The position numbers were made by a program, and so were the translations under genes. Under the pieces are notes generated by a model. It was given only the letters and a program-made list of their open reading frames with translations. It ran no database searches and was not told the origin of the DNA. Source: UBA1227 sp045599345 (GTDB lineage: Bacteria; Bacillota; Clostridia; Oscillospirales; Acutalibacteraceae). From it: a DNA stretch of 64,000 nucleotides. The stretch lies in the NCBI GenBank assembly GCA_045599345.1, contig JAZRVV010000031.1, positions 33,254 through 97,253 on the forward strand, written 5' to 3'. Shown here in pieces: positions 17,901 through 26,397 of this stretch (its first letter is position 1; the number at the start of each line of letters is the position of its first letter).

Positions 17901-18800
17901 TTATATAATACGAACCTCTGGTTCTAGGTCTACACCCTTCTTTTCCTTAACTGCCTTTTGAACGTCCTCCATGAGTGTCAAAACGTCTTTTGCCGTTGCA
18001 TCACCCACGTTGATGACAAAGCCAGCGTGCTTTTCTGATACCTGTGCACCGCCAACCTTGTATCCCTTAAAACCGCACTCATCAATAAGAGCAGCAGCGA
18101 AATAGCCCTCTGGGCGTTTAAATGTGCTGCCTGCTGATGGGTATTCAAGTGGCTGTTTTGCTTTGCGCTTTACATGGACGTCATCCATGTGATTCTTGAT
18201 AGCGTCTGCATTATCAGCCTCTAAATGGAAGATTACAGATGTGATAATAAGGTCGCTGTCAACATATGCTGAATGACGATATGAAAAATCGAGTTGTGAG
18301 CCCTGGAACGAACCCTTTTCACCATCAAGGTTCATGTGATTTACAACCCATACAACGTCCTTCATCTCTCCGCCGTATGCTCCAGCATTCATAAATGCTG
18401 CGCCACCGACAGTTCCTGGTATACCAAATGCAAACTCAAGTCCACCGAGTGAATACTCGAGTGCAAAACGACAGAGGTTGATAAGCTTGGCACCAGCCTG
18501 TGCCTTGACAAGGTTGTTTCCAGCATATTCAATCTTGGAAAACTCATCGCCCATAACGATAACAACGCCATCTATTCCCTCATCCCTGATGAGGACATTG
18601 CTGCCGTTACCTAGTACTATTGGTTTGATTCCTTCTGCCTTGCATGCTTTAAGTATATCTGATAATGCATCAACAGAATTCGGCTCAACAAGGAGTTTGC
18701 AAGGTCCACCAATACGGAAAGTTGTATATTTACGCATATCAGCATTTTCTGTCCATTTAGAACCGCTTTCTCTTGCTGCATTTATAATTCTTTCAAACAT
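17901..18800 (-). CDS. murB: UDP-N-acetylenolpyruvoylglucosamine reductase
   Basis: MurB reduces UDP-GlcNAc-enolpyruvate to UDP-MurNAc with NADPH and FAD in peptidoglycan synthesis. The 299-residue protein has the FAD-binding segment GNGSNVLIRDEG, the GLEFAFGIPGTVGGA stretch, the YRHS motif typical of type IIb enzymes, and the C-terminal AGSTFKRPEG and SEKHAGFVIN motifs. The start follows AAGGGAG. It lies in the operon glucokinase-murB-whiA-dnaE. Confidence 0.95.
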   Translation of the reverse strand: MFERIINAARESGSKWTENADMRKYTTFRIGGPCKLLVEPNSVDALSDILKACKAEGIKPIVLGNGSNVLIRDEGIDGVVIVMGDEFSKIEYAGNNLVKAQAGAKLINLCRFALEYSLGGLEFAFGIPGTVGGAAFMNAGAYGGEMKDVVWVVNHMNLDGEKGSFQGSQLDFSYRHSAYVDSDLIITSVIFHLEADNADAIKNHMDDVHVKRKAKQPLEYPSAGSTFKRPEGYFAAALIDECGFKGYKVGGAQVSEKHAGFVINVGDATAKDVLTLMEDVQKAVKEKKGVDLEPEVRII

Positions 18801-18811
18801 AATTTACTCCC

Positions 18812-19711
18812 TTATGACAATGATGCAGCACCGATAATGCCAGCATCATTTCCAAGTTTTGCGACAGTTATCACTGTCTGCTCTTTTGAATACTTAGTAT
18901 ATCGTTTTTCTTCAATCTTTTTCATCAGTGGCTCAAGGAGTGCATCTCCTTGCCCTGCGATACCTCCACCAATTGCAATCATCTCTGGTTGGAAGATATT
19001 AATAAGGTTCGCAATGCCAGTGGATAAATAATCAAAGTATGAATCGAGCACCTCCGCTGCTACGATGTTGCCGCCATTTGCTAGATCAAAAACATCTCTC
19101 GCACCGCTTATATCAAGGTTCCTCGCCCTTGCATCACGGATGAGCGCACTCGCTGATGCATATTGCTCAAAGCAACCTATGCGGCCGCACTGGCATGGGA
19201 TGCCCTGATGGTCAATTACCATGTGGCCAATCTCGCCAGCGGCGCCATTTATGCCACTTTGCAACTTACCATCAACAACAATGCCGCCACCAATGCCCGT
19301 GCCAAGTGTCACCATAATAAAATTCTTGGTGCCCTTGCCACTGCCGGCAATCTGCTCACCAAGCGCTGCGCAGTTGGCATCGTTGCCAATAAAGGTCCTT
19401 ATATTCAATAGGTTCATTACCATATCACGAAGAGGTATGTTCACAAAGCCTAAATTAGCATCGTTTTCAACGATGCCATCTAAATTTACGGCACCAGGTG
19501 TACCTACACCTACTGACAGTACATCATTCTTTTCAACGCCGGCATCCGCCATCGCTTTGATGCAAGTATCGGCAATCGACCTTGCTATGTCGCCTGCCGG
19601 TCTTGGCAAAGCAGTTGGCGTGCTCGCCCTTGAAATTATATTGTTGCCATCGTCGAGAATACCAACAGCAATGTTGGTGCCGCCGAGGTCAACGCCTATT
19701 CGATATTTCAT
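18812..19711 (-). CDS. ROK-family glucokinase
   Basis: The 299-residue cytoplasmic sugar kinase has the ATP-binding DLGGTNIAVGI at the N-terminus, a GNDANCAALGE segment with the catalytic Asp, VTLGTGIGGGIV, and the ROK zinc motif CQCGRIGCFEQYAS. Glucose is the most likely substrate, but ROK kinases for mannose or N-acetyl sugars share these motifs. There is no N-terminal helix-turn-helix, so it is an enzyme rather than a repressor. It is first in the murB-whiA-dnaE operon. A possible extended -10 (TGGTAAAAT) lies at about 19742-19750. Confidence 0.88.
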   Translation of the reverse strand: MKYRIGVDLGGTNIAVGILDDGNNIISRASTPTALPRPAGDIARSIADTCIKAMADAGVEKNDVLSVGVGTPGAVNLDGIVENDANLGFVNIPLRDMVMNLLNIRTFIGNDANCAALGEQIAGSGKGTKNFIMVTLGTGIGGGIVVDGKLQSGINGAAGEIGHMVIDHQGIPCQCGRIGCFEQYASASALIRDARARNLDISGARDVFDLANGGNIVAAEVLDSYFDYLSTGIANLINIFQPEMIAIGGGIAGQGDALLEPLMKKIEEKRYTKYSKEQTVITVAKLGNDAGIIGAASLS

Positions 19712-19770
19712 AATATCACCTATTAAATAATAAACTAATTAATTTTACCATAAATAATGTCATAAAAAAA

Positions 19771-19792
19771 GACCTCGTCTTGCGACGAGGTC
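19771..19792 (-). terminator. Rho-independent terminator of the SCP2-aminotransferase-transketolase operon
   Basis: A perfect 9-bp stem (19771-19779 with 19784-19792) with a 4-nt loop is followed on the minus strand by seven T residues. It separates the five-gene operon from the glucokinase operon. Confidence 0.9.
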
Positions 19793-19808
19793 ATTTTTAG
19801 AAATGCAA

Positions 19809-20606
19809 TTACATTGCAAGGTCCTGAATATAGAACATGTACTCAGAGAGCTGCATGCCGAATTCTGGGCCGCCCTTCATTACGAGCTGACGATTAGCTG
19901 TCATCTTGAACATATCGCCCTTGCCCATGAGAATCATAAGAGCTGATACTGGGCAGTCAAAGAGCATTGTAAAGAATGGGTCAGAACGAGGATACTCGCC
20001 CTTACCAGCCATTGACTTACCTTCGTTAACACGGAGATAAGCTGTAAGCTCTGGATAACCAGCTACTGCCATCTGATAGCAGCGGTCTGGAGACTTCTTA
20101 GCCCAAGCAGATACCTTCTCATCACCCATCTTGTTGAGAGCAGAGATACCTGTTGTAAGAAGATAGAAGAAGCACTTGATTGTAAGAAGCTGAGTAGCCT
20201 CATCCTCAGGGATTTCAGTTGCTGTAAGAATAGAAGACATCTTAAGAAGAACTGCCATGAAGAGAGCAAACTTAGCTGGGTTACCAATCTTGATTGCAGG
20301 AAGCTTTGTGAAATCGCTCTTCATGAAAGCGTTCATCTTCTCCATAGATGAGAAAGCAAGCTCACCATCAATCTTTTTGTTTCCTGAGTATACACCCTGG
20401 TAAACTTCCCAAACACCATCAGTTACGATAAAGTGAACAGCTTCTTTGCCGCCGTCAGCTTTAGCAGAAATCTGATATACAGCATTTATCTTAGCTGTTG
20501 TGAAAAGCTTGTTGAGTGTAGGATCATCTTTTGCAATGACTTTCATAAGAGGCAAAGCACCTGCCATGAAAACCTTATTTGCAGAACGTGTTTCATTTGT
20601 TGGCAT
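19809..20606 (-). CDS. SCP2-like protein, last gene of the five-gene operon
   Basis: The 265-residue soluble protein has no signal peptide. Residues about 40-135 resemble an SCP2 (sterol carrier) fold: alternating beta strands (AVHFIVTDGVWEVYQG), a GELAFSSMEKMNAFMKSD segment where SCP2 proteins have their conserved helix, then a hydrophobic helical stretch (KFALFMAVLLKMSSIL). The C-terminal half is helical. The same overall plan is seen in the protein at 23874-24638, so two paralogue-like proteins flank the operon. SCP2 domains bind lipids or other hydrophobic ligands; the ligand is unknown here. The start follows AAAGGAGG. Confidence 0.6.
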   Translation of the reverse strand: MPTNETRSANKVFMAGALPLMKVIAKDDPTLNKLFTTAKINAVYQISAKADGGKEAVHFIVTDGVWEVYQGVYSGNKKIDGELAFSSMEKMNAFMKSDFTKLPAIKIGNPAKFALFMAVLLKMSSILTATEIPEDEATQLLTIKCFFYLLTTGISALNKMGDEKVSAWAKKSPDRCYQMAVAGYPELTAYLRVNEGKSMAGKGEYPRSDPFFTMLFDCPVSALMILMGKGDMFKMTANRQLVMKGGPEFGMQLSEYMFYIQDLAM

Positions 20607-20624
20607 AATTCTTTTCCTCCTTTA

Positions 20625-21638
20625 TTAATATTCATTTTCCCAAACATCTTTGCCGCCGATTTCAACGCCGAGGAGCTTGCCAGCTGCCTTAGCTACGCCG
20701 TTAGCATCGATGCCTGCGATTGTAAGAAGGTCTTCCTGAAGACCGATTGTTGAGAAGCTGTTGTCATGACCAAGCATCTTGAACTTGCATGGCTTGCCGT
20801 ACTCAGCGATAACTTCAGCAACTGCTGAACCAAGACCGCCCTGGATAACGTGGTCTTCTACTGTTACGATGCAACCTGTCTCGTCAATAGCCTTGATGAT
20901 TGCTTCTTTGTCGATTGGCTTAACTGTGTGCATGTTAAGAACACGAGCCTTAACGCCACAGTCATATTCAAGGATATTAGCAGCCTGGAGAGCCTGGTAA
21001 ACGCCAGCACCAACGCCGATGAATGTAGCGTCGTTACCTGACTTGAGCTCGTCAGCCTTATCCCATACGAAGTTAACTGAATCTGGGCCACCCTCGTAAA
21101 CAACTGCGTCGAAACCACGGTTGATACGAATGTAAACAGGACCAGGAATGTCATATGATGCCATAACGAGCTTGTAAGCTTCAGCACCATCAGCTGGGCA
21201 CATTACTGTCATGTTAGGAAGTGAACGTGCAGCAGCGATATCGATAATAGCATGGTGAGTTGAACCAGCCTGACCGAAAGATGTACCTGCATGAGATGCA
21301 AGGATTTTAACAGGAACGTTCTGATAGCAGATATCTGTATGAATCTGGTCAAGAGAACGAGCAGCTGCGAAGATTGAGAAAGTTGATGCGTAAGGAACGA
21401 ATCCACACTTTGCCATACCAGCAGCGATACCAAACATGTTCTGCTCAGCGATACCAACGTTAATAAGTCTGTCTGGGAAAGCCTTTACGAAAGGAGCAAT
21501 CTTTGTTGACTTAGCAAGGTCAGCAGTAAGAGCAACAACTTCTGGATGAAGAGCACCTAAATCATGAAGTGCTTTACCATAATATTCAGCAGTAGTGAGC
21601 TGTTCAGCCTCAATACTTGTATAAGACATACCACCCAT
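20625..21638 (-). CDS. Transketolase, C-terminal (pyrimidine-binding and C) subunit
   Basis: This is the second half of a split transketolase. It carries the thiamine diphosphate pyrimidine-domain segment INVGIAEQNMFGIAAG with the catalytic Glu at residue 65, and HAGTSFGQAGSTHHAI. I set the start at the ATG at 21638, 10 nt behind GGAGG and 2 nt after the N-subunit stop. A longer in-frame version would overlap the N subunit and contain that GGAGG inside its coding region. The product is 337 residues. With the N subunit it should form an active two-carbon ketol transferase. Split transketolases are common in Clostridia for pentose phosphate metabolism, so the substrate could be ordinary. The operon partners leave a dedicated role open. 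Confidence 0.88.
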   Translation of the reverse strand: MGGMSYTSIEAEQLTTAEYYGKALHDLGALHPEVVALTADLAKSTKIAPFVKAFPDRLINVGIAEQNMFGIAAGMAKCGFVPYASTFSIFAAARSLDQIHTDICYQNVPVKILASHAGTSFGQAGSTHHAIIDIAAARSLPNMTVMCPADGAEAYKLVMASYDIPGPVYIRINRGFDAVVYEGGPDSVNFVWDKADELKSGNDATFIGVGAGVYQALQAANILEYDCGVKARVLNMHTVKPIDKEAIIKAIDETGCIVTVEDHVIQGGLGSAVAEVIAEYGKPCKFKMLGHDNSFSTIGLQEDLLTIAGIDANGVAKAAGKLLGVEIGGKDVWENEY

Positions 21639-21640
21639 TA

Positions 21641-22534
21641 TTATTTGCCCTCCTTTTCTGCACGAGCGCAACGCTCTTTATATGTTGCATCAAGAGATGC
21701 ATAAGCCTGTGCGAGTTTCTCATCATCAAGTGAGCCATAGTGCCAGAGGTAATTGTCCTTCATGAAGTCAATACCTTCGCCCTTGTATGTATCAAGTACG
21801 ATAGCAGTTGGCTTGTCACTATTCTTTGCATTCTTAACAGCCTCTTCAAGAGCTGCGTTAAGCTGTGAGAAATCGTGGCCATCGATACGATATGTGTTGA
21901 AGTTGAATGCCTTGAACTTCTTATCAAGAGGCTCAATGTTCATTTCGTCAGCAACACGACCGTCGATCATGCACTTGTTGTTATCTACCATAACAACGAG
22001 ATTTGAAAGTTTAAACTGAGCAGCACTCATGATGCCCTCCCAGTTTGAACCCTCGTTCATCTCACCGTCACCGCAGAGAACGAATGTCATATAGTCCTTA
22101 CCCTTAAGCTTTGCTGCAAGAGCTGCACCAACGCCAAGAGAAATACCATGTCCCAAAGAACCTGTTGAGTAGTCAACGCCCTTAACCTTGTTTGAGTCAA
22201 GGTGCATACCAATCTTGGCACCTGTAAGGTTGAAGATTTGGAGTTCTTCGATTGGCATATAACCATAATCAACGAGAACTGGAGCATAACCTACTGCTGC
22301 GTGACCCTTTGAGAGTACGAAGCGGTCTCTGTCCTCATAGTTTGGATTATTTGGATCGAGCTTCATGAATCTGTGATAAAGGATTGTCATGACGTCAATA
22401 GCTGACATAGCACCGCCCAAATGTCCTGATCCACCCCAAACAGAAGTCTGAACTGTCAAACGACGAATATCGTCAGCCTTCTTCTCGAGGCGAAGCCATT
22501 CGGCTTTATCAAAAGCACCATAATTTGCAGGCAT
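21641..22534 (-). CDS. Transketolase, N-terminal (thiamine diphosphate-binding) subunit
   Basis: The 297-residue protein is the pyrophosphate-binding half of a split transketolase. The thiamine diphosphate motif runs from GDG at 155-157 to NN at 185-186. SGHLGGAMSAIDV, LSKGHAAVGYAPVL and GSLGHG are family landmarks. The start follows AAAGGGG. The C-terminal subunit follows after 2 nt, so equimolar synthesis is expected. It is the third gene of the operon behind the class III aminotransferase. Confidence 0.9.
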   Translation of the reverse strand: MPANYGAFDKAEWLRLEKKADDIRRLTVQTSVWGGSGHLGGAMSAIDVMTILYHRFMKLDPNNPNYEDRDRFVLSKGHAAVGYAPVLVDYGYMPIEELQIFNLTGAKIGMHLDSNKVKGVDYSTGSLGHGISLGVGAALAAKLKGKDYMTFVLCGDGEMNEGSNWEGIMSAAQFKLSNLVVMVDNNKCMIDGRVADEMNIEPLDKKFKAFNFNTYRIDGHDFSQLNAALEEAVKNAKNSDKPTAIVLDTYKGEGIDFMKDNYLWHYGSLDDEKLAQAYASLDATYKERCARAEKEGK

Positions 22535-22584
22535 TTTTGATTTCCCCTTTCATATTTGATTTATTTTAATTTTTATAACCAAAA

Positions 22585-23859
22585 TTATTTGATTAAACCG
22601 AGTTCTGGATGACGCTCAGCAACAACTGAGAATGCATCATTAGCAACGTCGATTGTGTAAGCGATATCATCGTCTGACAATGCAGCGTTGATGAAGTGGT
22701 TGTGGTGAGAAGCGAAGAAGATACCACGGCTTACGCACTCAGCAATCCACTCCTGGTGAAGCATAAGGTTGTCATCGTTAGCAACACGGAAATAGAAGAG
22801 AGCTGGCTCACCAGAAACCTTAAGGTCGATATTGTGAGTCTTACCAGCAGCAACAAGACCATCCAAAAGCTTTGTTCCCTTTTCACGGAACATTGTTGGT
22901 GTGTCGAGTCTCTTCATCTTGTTGATACAAGCGATACAAGCTGCAAATGGCTCAGCTGAAAGCCAATATGAACCTGTGTAAACTACTGAAGAAGCAGTAG
23001 CCTTCATGTGCTCACCGCCGCAGCAGCAAGACATGTTGTAACCATTAGCAAGAGCCTTGCAGAAGCAGATAAGGTCTGCCTTGAAGCCGTAGTAATGGTC
23101 AGAACCAGCGAGGTCAAGACGGAAACCTACGCGAACGTCGTCGATGATAAGGAGCATACCGTGATCATCGCAGAACTTACGAACTGCTGCCCACTGTTCC
23201 TGTGTAGCGCAAACGTTGTCGTAGAAGTTACCATGGTCATAAGGCTGAGCAATGATAGCAGCGATGTCACCATGATTCTCGTCATATACTCTCTGGAGAG
23301 CTTCCATGTCAAACCAAGGAATAACTATGTTGTTTGCAACTTCCTCTGGAAGGATACCAGGATAGTCAGCCTTTTGAGCCCACTGGAAGTCACCATGATA
23401 GTAACCCTTGAACAAAACGATCTTTTTCTTGCCAGTATGTGCACGAGCACACATTACTGAGAATGTTGTTGCGTCAGAACCGTTCTTCATAAAGAAAGCC
23501 CAGTCTGCACAGTTTACTGTGTCCTTGAGGAGTTCTGCACACTCAACCATCTTGTATGAAACAGATGTTGTGCAGTTACCCTTCTTAAGCTGCTCAATAG
23601 CTGCTGCGTCAACTTCGTCATCGCAGTAACCAAGAACGTTAGGACCATATGCGCACATATAGTCGATGTAACGGTTACCGTCTACATCCCAGAAGTATGT
23701 GCCCTTAGCGTGGTCGCACATAAGTGGCCACTTTGTGATTGGAAGGAAAAGTCCTTCTGATGGGCCGAGATGGCCATAAACGCCTGATGGAACAGCTGCG
23801 AGTGCTCTATCAAACCATTTTTTAGATTCAACGTGTGAATATTCTGGATATTTACTCAT
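22585..23859 (-). CDS. Class III PLP-dependent aminotransferase (glutamate-1-semialdehyde aminomutase-like)
   Basis: The 424-residue protein has the fold-type I class III pattern: NGSDATTFSVMCARA (about 126-140), FKGYYHGDFQW, the cofactor-nitrogen Asp at D240 in IIDDVRVGFR, and a Schiff-base Lys at K268 in CFCKALANGY. Similarity is closest to the glutamate-1-semialdehyde aminomutase branch. No haem synthesis gene is nearby (hemW is far off), and the active-site surroundings (CKALANGYNMSCCCGG) are unusually cysteine-rich, so hemL is unlikely. Its position between an SCP2-like gene and a split transketolase suggests it aminates a keto-sugar or related ketone, which is inference. The start follows GGAGGGG. 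Confidence 0.85.
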   Translation of the reverse strand: MSKYPEYSHVESKKWFDRALAAVPSGVYGHLGPSEGLFLPITKWPLMCDHAKGTYFWDVDGNRYIDYMCAYGPNVLGYCDDEVDAAAIEQLKKGNCTTSVSYKMVECAELLKDTVNCADWAFFMKNGSDATTFSVMCARAHTGKKKIVLFKGYYHGDFQWAQKADYPGILPEEVANNIVIPWFDMEALQRVYDENHGDIAAIIAQPYDHGNFYDNVCATQEQWAAVRKFCDDHGMLLIIDDVRVGFRLDLAGSDHYYGFKADLICFCKALANGYNMSCCCGGEHMKATASSVVYTGSYWLSAEPFAACIACINKMKRLDTPTMFREKGTKLLDGLVAAGKTHNIDLKVSGEPALFYFRVANDDNLMLHQEWIAECVSRGIFFASHHNHFINAALSDDDIAYTIDVANDAFSVVAERHPELGLIK

Positions 23860-23873
23860 TATCTGTCCCCTCC

Positions 23874-24638
23874 TTATGCAAGATATACTGATACTCTATC
23901 GAGAATACGGTTGATGTTATCAAGCATGTTAATCATACCGCTCATGTAGATGTTACCAGCGCAAAGTTCACCCATTGTTGAAGCTGTGCCATTGAAAAGA
24001 CCATTAGCAAGTTCAATAGTCTTGAATTCCATGATAGCACGTGGGTTCTTACATTTTTCTTTCTTAAGTGAAAGATAGTGGTTTCTTGCTGTTACAGTTA
24101 CGTAAACCTTATCAGTGATGCCCATAGAGATATCGCCATCGATGATATAAGAAGCAGAAAGCTTGGAAATCTCATCGTTGTTTCCGAGTGCGCAGATTGC
24201 ACCACCAATTACGTACATAGTAAGAATTGTTGACTTCTCAAAGAAATCCTTGTTCTTCATGTCTGAATCAGCAGGTCTCAAATATTTAACCAAAATATTT
24301 GTGAGCTTTGTGAAAGGACCAAGAAGGAATGCAAGAACCTGTACTGGATTCTTTGTAGGAATACCAGGTACTGAGTTGTCAATGAGGTTGTTGAATGCAT
24401 CAGGTGATATGAATGACATTTTGCATGTGCAACCGTCATCGCCTTCTGTAAGTTTACAACCGTCATTTGAGAAATTGAGTGTGATAACAGGACCATCCTT
24501 AACTGAGAAGCAGAAGTTTACAGGATTCTTGAGCTTCGCACAGATTGCCTTGGCATCAGCATCCATTTCGCATAAGTTTTCCAGTGCACCAAGTACACCG
24601 TATGCGTTTACAAACGCCATAGCTCTAGCATCTTTCAT
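23874..24638 (-). CDS. SCP2-like protein, first gene of the five-gene operon
   Basis: The 254-residue soluble protein lacks a signal peptide. It shows an SCP2-like core at about residues 40-125: FCFSVKDGPVITLNF, then GCTCKMSFISPDAFNNLIDN, then a hydrophobic helix (VQVLAFLLGPFTKLTNILV). A C-terminal region with ASYIIDGDISMGIT and a helical tail follows. It has the same architecture as the last gene of the operon but clearly different sequence. A ligand-binding or carrier role is plausible but not shown. The ATG follows AAAGGAGGAG. It is divergent from the transhydrogenase operon. Confidence 0.6.
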   Translation of the reverse strand: MKDARAMAFVNAYGVLGALENLCEMDADAKAICAKLKNPVNFCFSVKDGPVITLNFSNDGCKLTEGDDGCTCKMSFISPDAFNNLIDNSVPGIPTKNPVQVLAFLLGPFTKLTNILVKYLRPADSDMKNKDFFEKSTILTMYVIGGAICALGNNDEISKLSASYIIDGDISMGITDKVYVTVTARNHYLSLKKEKCKNPRAIMEFKTIELANGLFNGTASTMGELCAGNIYMSGMINMLDNINRILDRVSVYLA

Positions 24639-24795
24639 AGTGTCTCCTCCTTTTCATAAGTATTATTACACGAAAGATGTACTCAATTATAATAACATAC
24701 GCGTACAAAAATGTTAACCAATTTATTAGTAATTATGAGTAAAAAATAAAGGTAAAATTGTGTGAAAATTGCATATAGAAATTAGTAGACGTTAG

Positions 24796-24804
24796 TGTTA
24801 TACT
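24796..24804 (+). promoter_or_regulatory. Extended -10 promoter of the transhydrogenase operon
   Basis: TGTTATACT matches the extended -10 form (TGnTATAAT). No convincing -35 lies 16-18 bp upstream. The leader to the pntAA start would be about 40 nt. On the opposite strand a TATAAT lies at about 24685-24695 and may serve the SCP2-aminotransferase operon. Confidence 0.45.
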
Positions 24805-24851
24805 TCACCTTGGTTTGTATAAAAATTTCGAACAAAATGGAGGGTAATACA

Positions 24852-26009
24852 ATGATTATTGGTATTCCAAAAGAAATCATGCACGAAGAAGATCGTGTAT
24901 CAGCTACACCAGAGACAGTTGCTGAGTATGTAAAACTCGGTGCTAAGGTGTTAGTTGAAAAGAACGCTGGTGCTGGTGCTTTCTACCCAGATGCTGACTA
25001 TGTTGCAGCTGGCGCAGAAATCATCGACGATGTAGAGGACCTCTACAACCAGGCAGGCGTTATCCTTAAGGTTAAAGAGCCTCTCTTTAACGACGCTAAG
25101 GGTAAGCATGAAATCGAAATGATGCATAAGGGTCAGTACCTCATCACATTCATCCATCCTGCATCTCCTGTTAACCATCAGATGGTTAAGGATATGGCAG
25201 CAAAGGGTGTTATCTCTATCACTCTTGATGGTATCCCACGTATTTCACGTGCACAGTCAATGGACGCTCTTTCATCAATGTCAACATGCGCTGGTTACAA
25301 GGGCATGATTATGGCAGCTGACAGACTTCCTTGGTTCATTCCTAACATCATGTGTGCTGCTGGTCAGATTAAGCCAGCTAAGGCACTCGTTCTTGGTGTT
25401 GGTGTTGCTGGTATGAGAGCTCTCACAACAGCTAAGTCACTCGGCGCTCAGACATACGGCGCTGACATCCGTCCTATGGGTCAGGAGAGCGTTGGCGCTT
25501 GTGGCGCTAAGCTCATCGACGTAGAAGTTCCTGCAGAACTCGCAGTAGGTCCTGGTGGATATGCTCTTCGTCTTCCTGATGACGTACTTAAGCATGAGCA
25601 GGAAGTTCTTGCTAAGGTAGTTCCTGACATGGACATCATCTTCTGTTCATCACTTATTCCTGGTAAGCTTGCTCCTATCCTCATCACAGAGGAAATGGTT
25701 AAGACAATGAAGCCAGGTTCAGTTATCGTTGATATCGCTATTGACCAGGGTGGTAACTGCGAAATCACACCTAAGGGCTCAATCGAGCAGAAGCACGGCG
25801 TTACAATTATCGGTACTAAGAATATTCCTGGTATCCTTCCAACATCTTCAACATGGATGTTCGCTAACAACATGCTCGAACTCGTTAAGTTCATGACTAA
25901 GGACGGCGAAATCGCCCTTGATATGGACGACGAAATCATCAAGTCAGCACTTACAACAATTGACGGCAAGATCGTTCATGCTGGTGCTCTTGAGGCTATG
26001 GGTGAATAA
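24852..26009 (+). CDS. pntAA: NAD(P) transhydrogenase subunit alpha part 1 (domain I, NAD(H)-binding)
   Basis: This 385-residue soluble protein is domain I of proton-translocating transhydrogenase, related to alanine dehydrogenase. Landmarks are MIIGIPKEI, PRISRAQSMDALSSM (the mobile-loop region) and the Rossmann motif LGVGVAGMRA. Domain I binds NAD(H) and transfers hydride to or from NADP(H) on domain III. I chose the ATG at 24852 behind GGAGGG; an upstream in-frame ATG would add 19 residues and has no ribosome binding site. The split into PntAA, PntAB and PntB is the Rhodospirillum-type arrangement. The membrane subunits follow after a hairpin (26030-26061). Confidence 0.94.
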   Translation: MIIGIPKEIMHEEDRVSATPETVAEYVKLGAKVLVEKNAGAGAFYPDADYVAAGAEIIDDVEDLYNQAGVILKVKEPLFNDAKGKHEIEMMHKGQYLITFIHPASPVNHQMVKDMAAKGVISITLDGIPRISRAQSMDALSSMSTCAGYKGMIMAADRLPWFIPNIMCAAGQIKPAKALVLGVGVAGMRALTTAKSLGAQTYGADIRPMGQESVGACGAKLIDVEVPAELAVGPGGYALRLPDDVLKHEQEVLAKVVPDMDIIFCSSLIPGKLAPILITEEMVKTMKPGSVIVDIAIDQGGNCEITPKGSIEQKHGVTIIGTKNIPGILPTSSTWMFANNMLELVKFMTKDGEIALDMDDEIIKSALTTIDGKIVHAGALEAMGE

Positions 26010-26029
26010 TTCACCAAACGCGTAAAGCA

Positions 26030-26061
26030 AAACGCGGCTTCATCAAGTTGGGGCCGCGTTT
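26030..26061 (+). terminator. Intra-operon hairpin with T run between pntAA and pntAB
   Basis: A 9-bp GC-rich stem (26030-26038 with 26053-26061) with a 14-nt loop runs into TTCTTTTT. It resembles an intrinsic terminator but lies inside the operon, so it probably acts as a partial terminator or RNA-processing barrier that lowers the membrane subunits relative to PntAA. Confidence 0.65.
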
Positions 26062-26088
26062 CTTTTTAAATTTAAGGAGTGTCTTTCT

Positions 26089-26397
26089 ATGAAAATGGAA
26101 ATTATCCTTGTAGCCGTTTTCCTTGTATCTATGGTAGTTGGCTACAAGCTTATTAACAACGTTCCAAGCCTCCTTCACACACCTTTAATGTCAGGCATGA
26201 ATGCCCTTTCTGGTGTCACAGTGCTTGGTGCAATATCATCTACCGTCATCGCAGTTCGCGCTGACAGCCCTATCCTTGGCTACATCTTTGGCGCCCTTGC
26301 TATTATCCTTGCAATGATTAACGTTGTAGGTGGATTTGGCGTTACAGGCCGCATGCTCAAGATGTTCAAGAAGAAAGATAAGGGAGGTAACGAATAA
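26089..26397 (+). CDS. pntAB: NAD(P) transhydrogenase subunit alpha part 2 (membrane, domain II)
   Basis: The 102-residue hydrophobic protein has about three transmembrane helices and the family segment VPSLLHTPLMSGMNALSGVTVLGA, followed by VVGGFGVTGRMLKMF. It forms part of the proton channel together with the N-terminal part of PntB. The start follows AAGGAG. Its stop overlaps the pntB start by 1 nt (TAATG). Confidence 0.94.
   Translation: MKMEIILVAVFLVSMVVGYKLINNVPSLLHTPLMSGMNALSGVTVLGAISSTVIAVRADSPILGYIFGALAIILAMINVVGGFGVTGRMLKMFKKKDKGGNE

Noticed and set aside
22585..23859. Assignment of the aminotransferase as hemL
   Set aside because: No tetrapyrrole synthesis genes adjoin it, and the lysine neighbourhood differs from that of glutamate-1-semialdehyde aminomutase.
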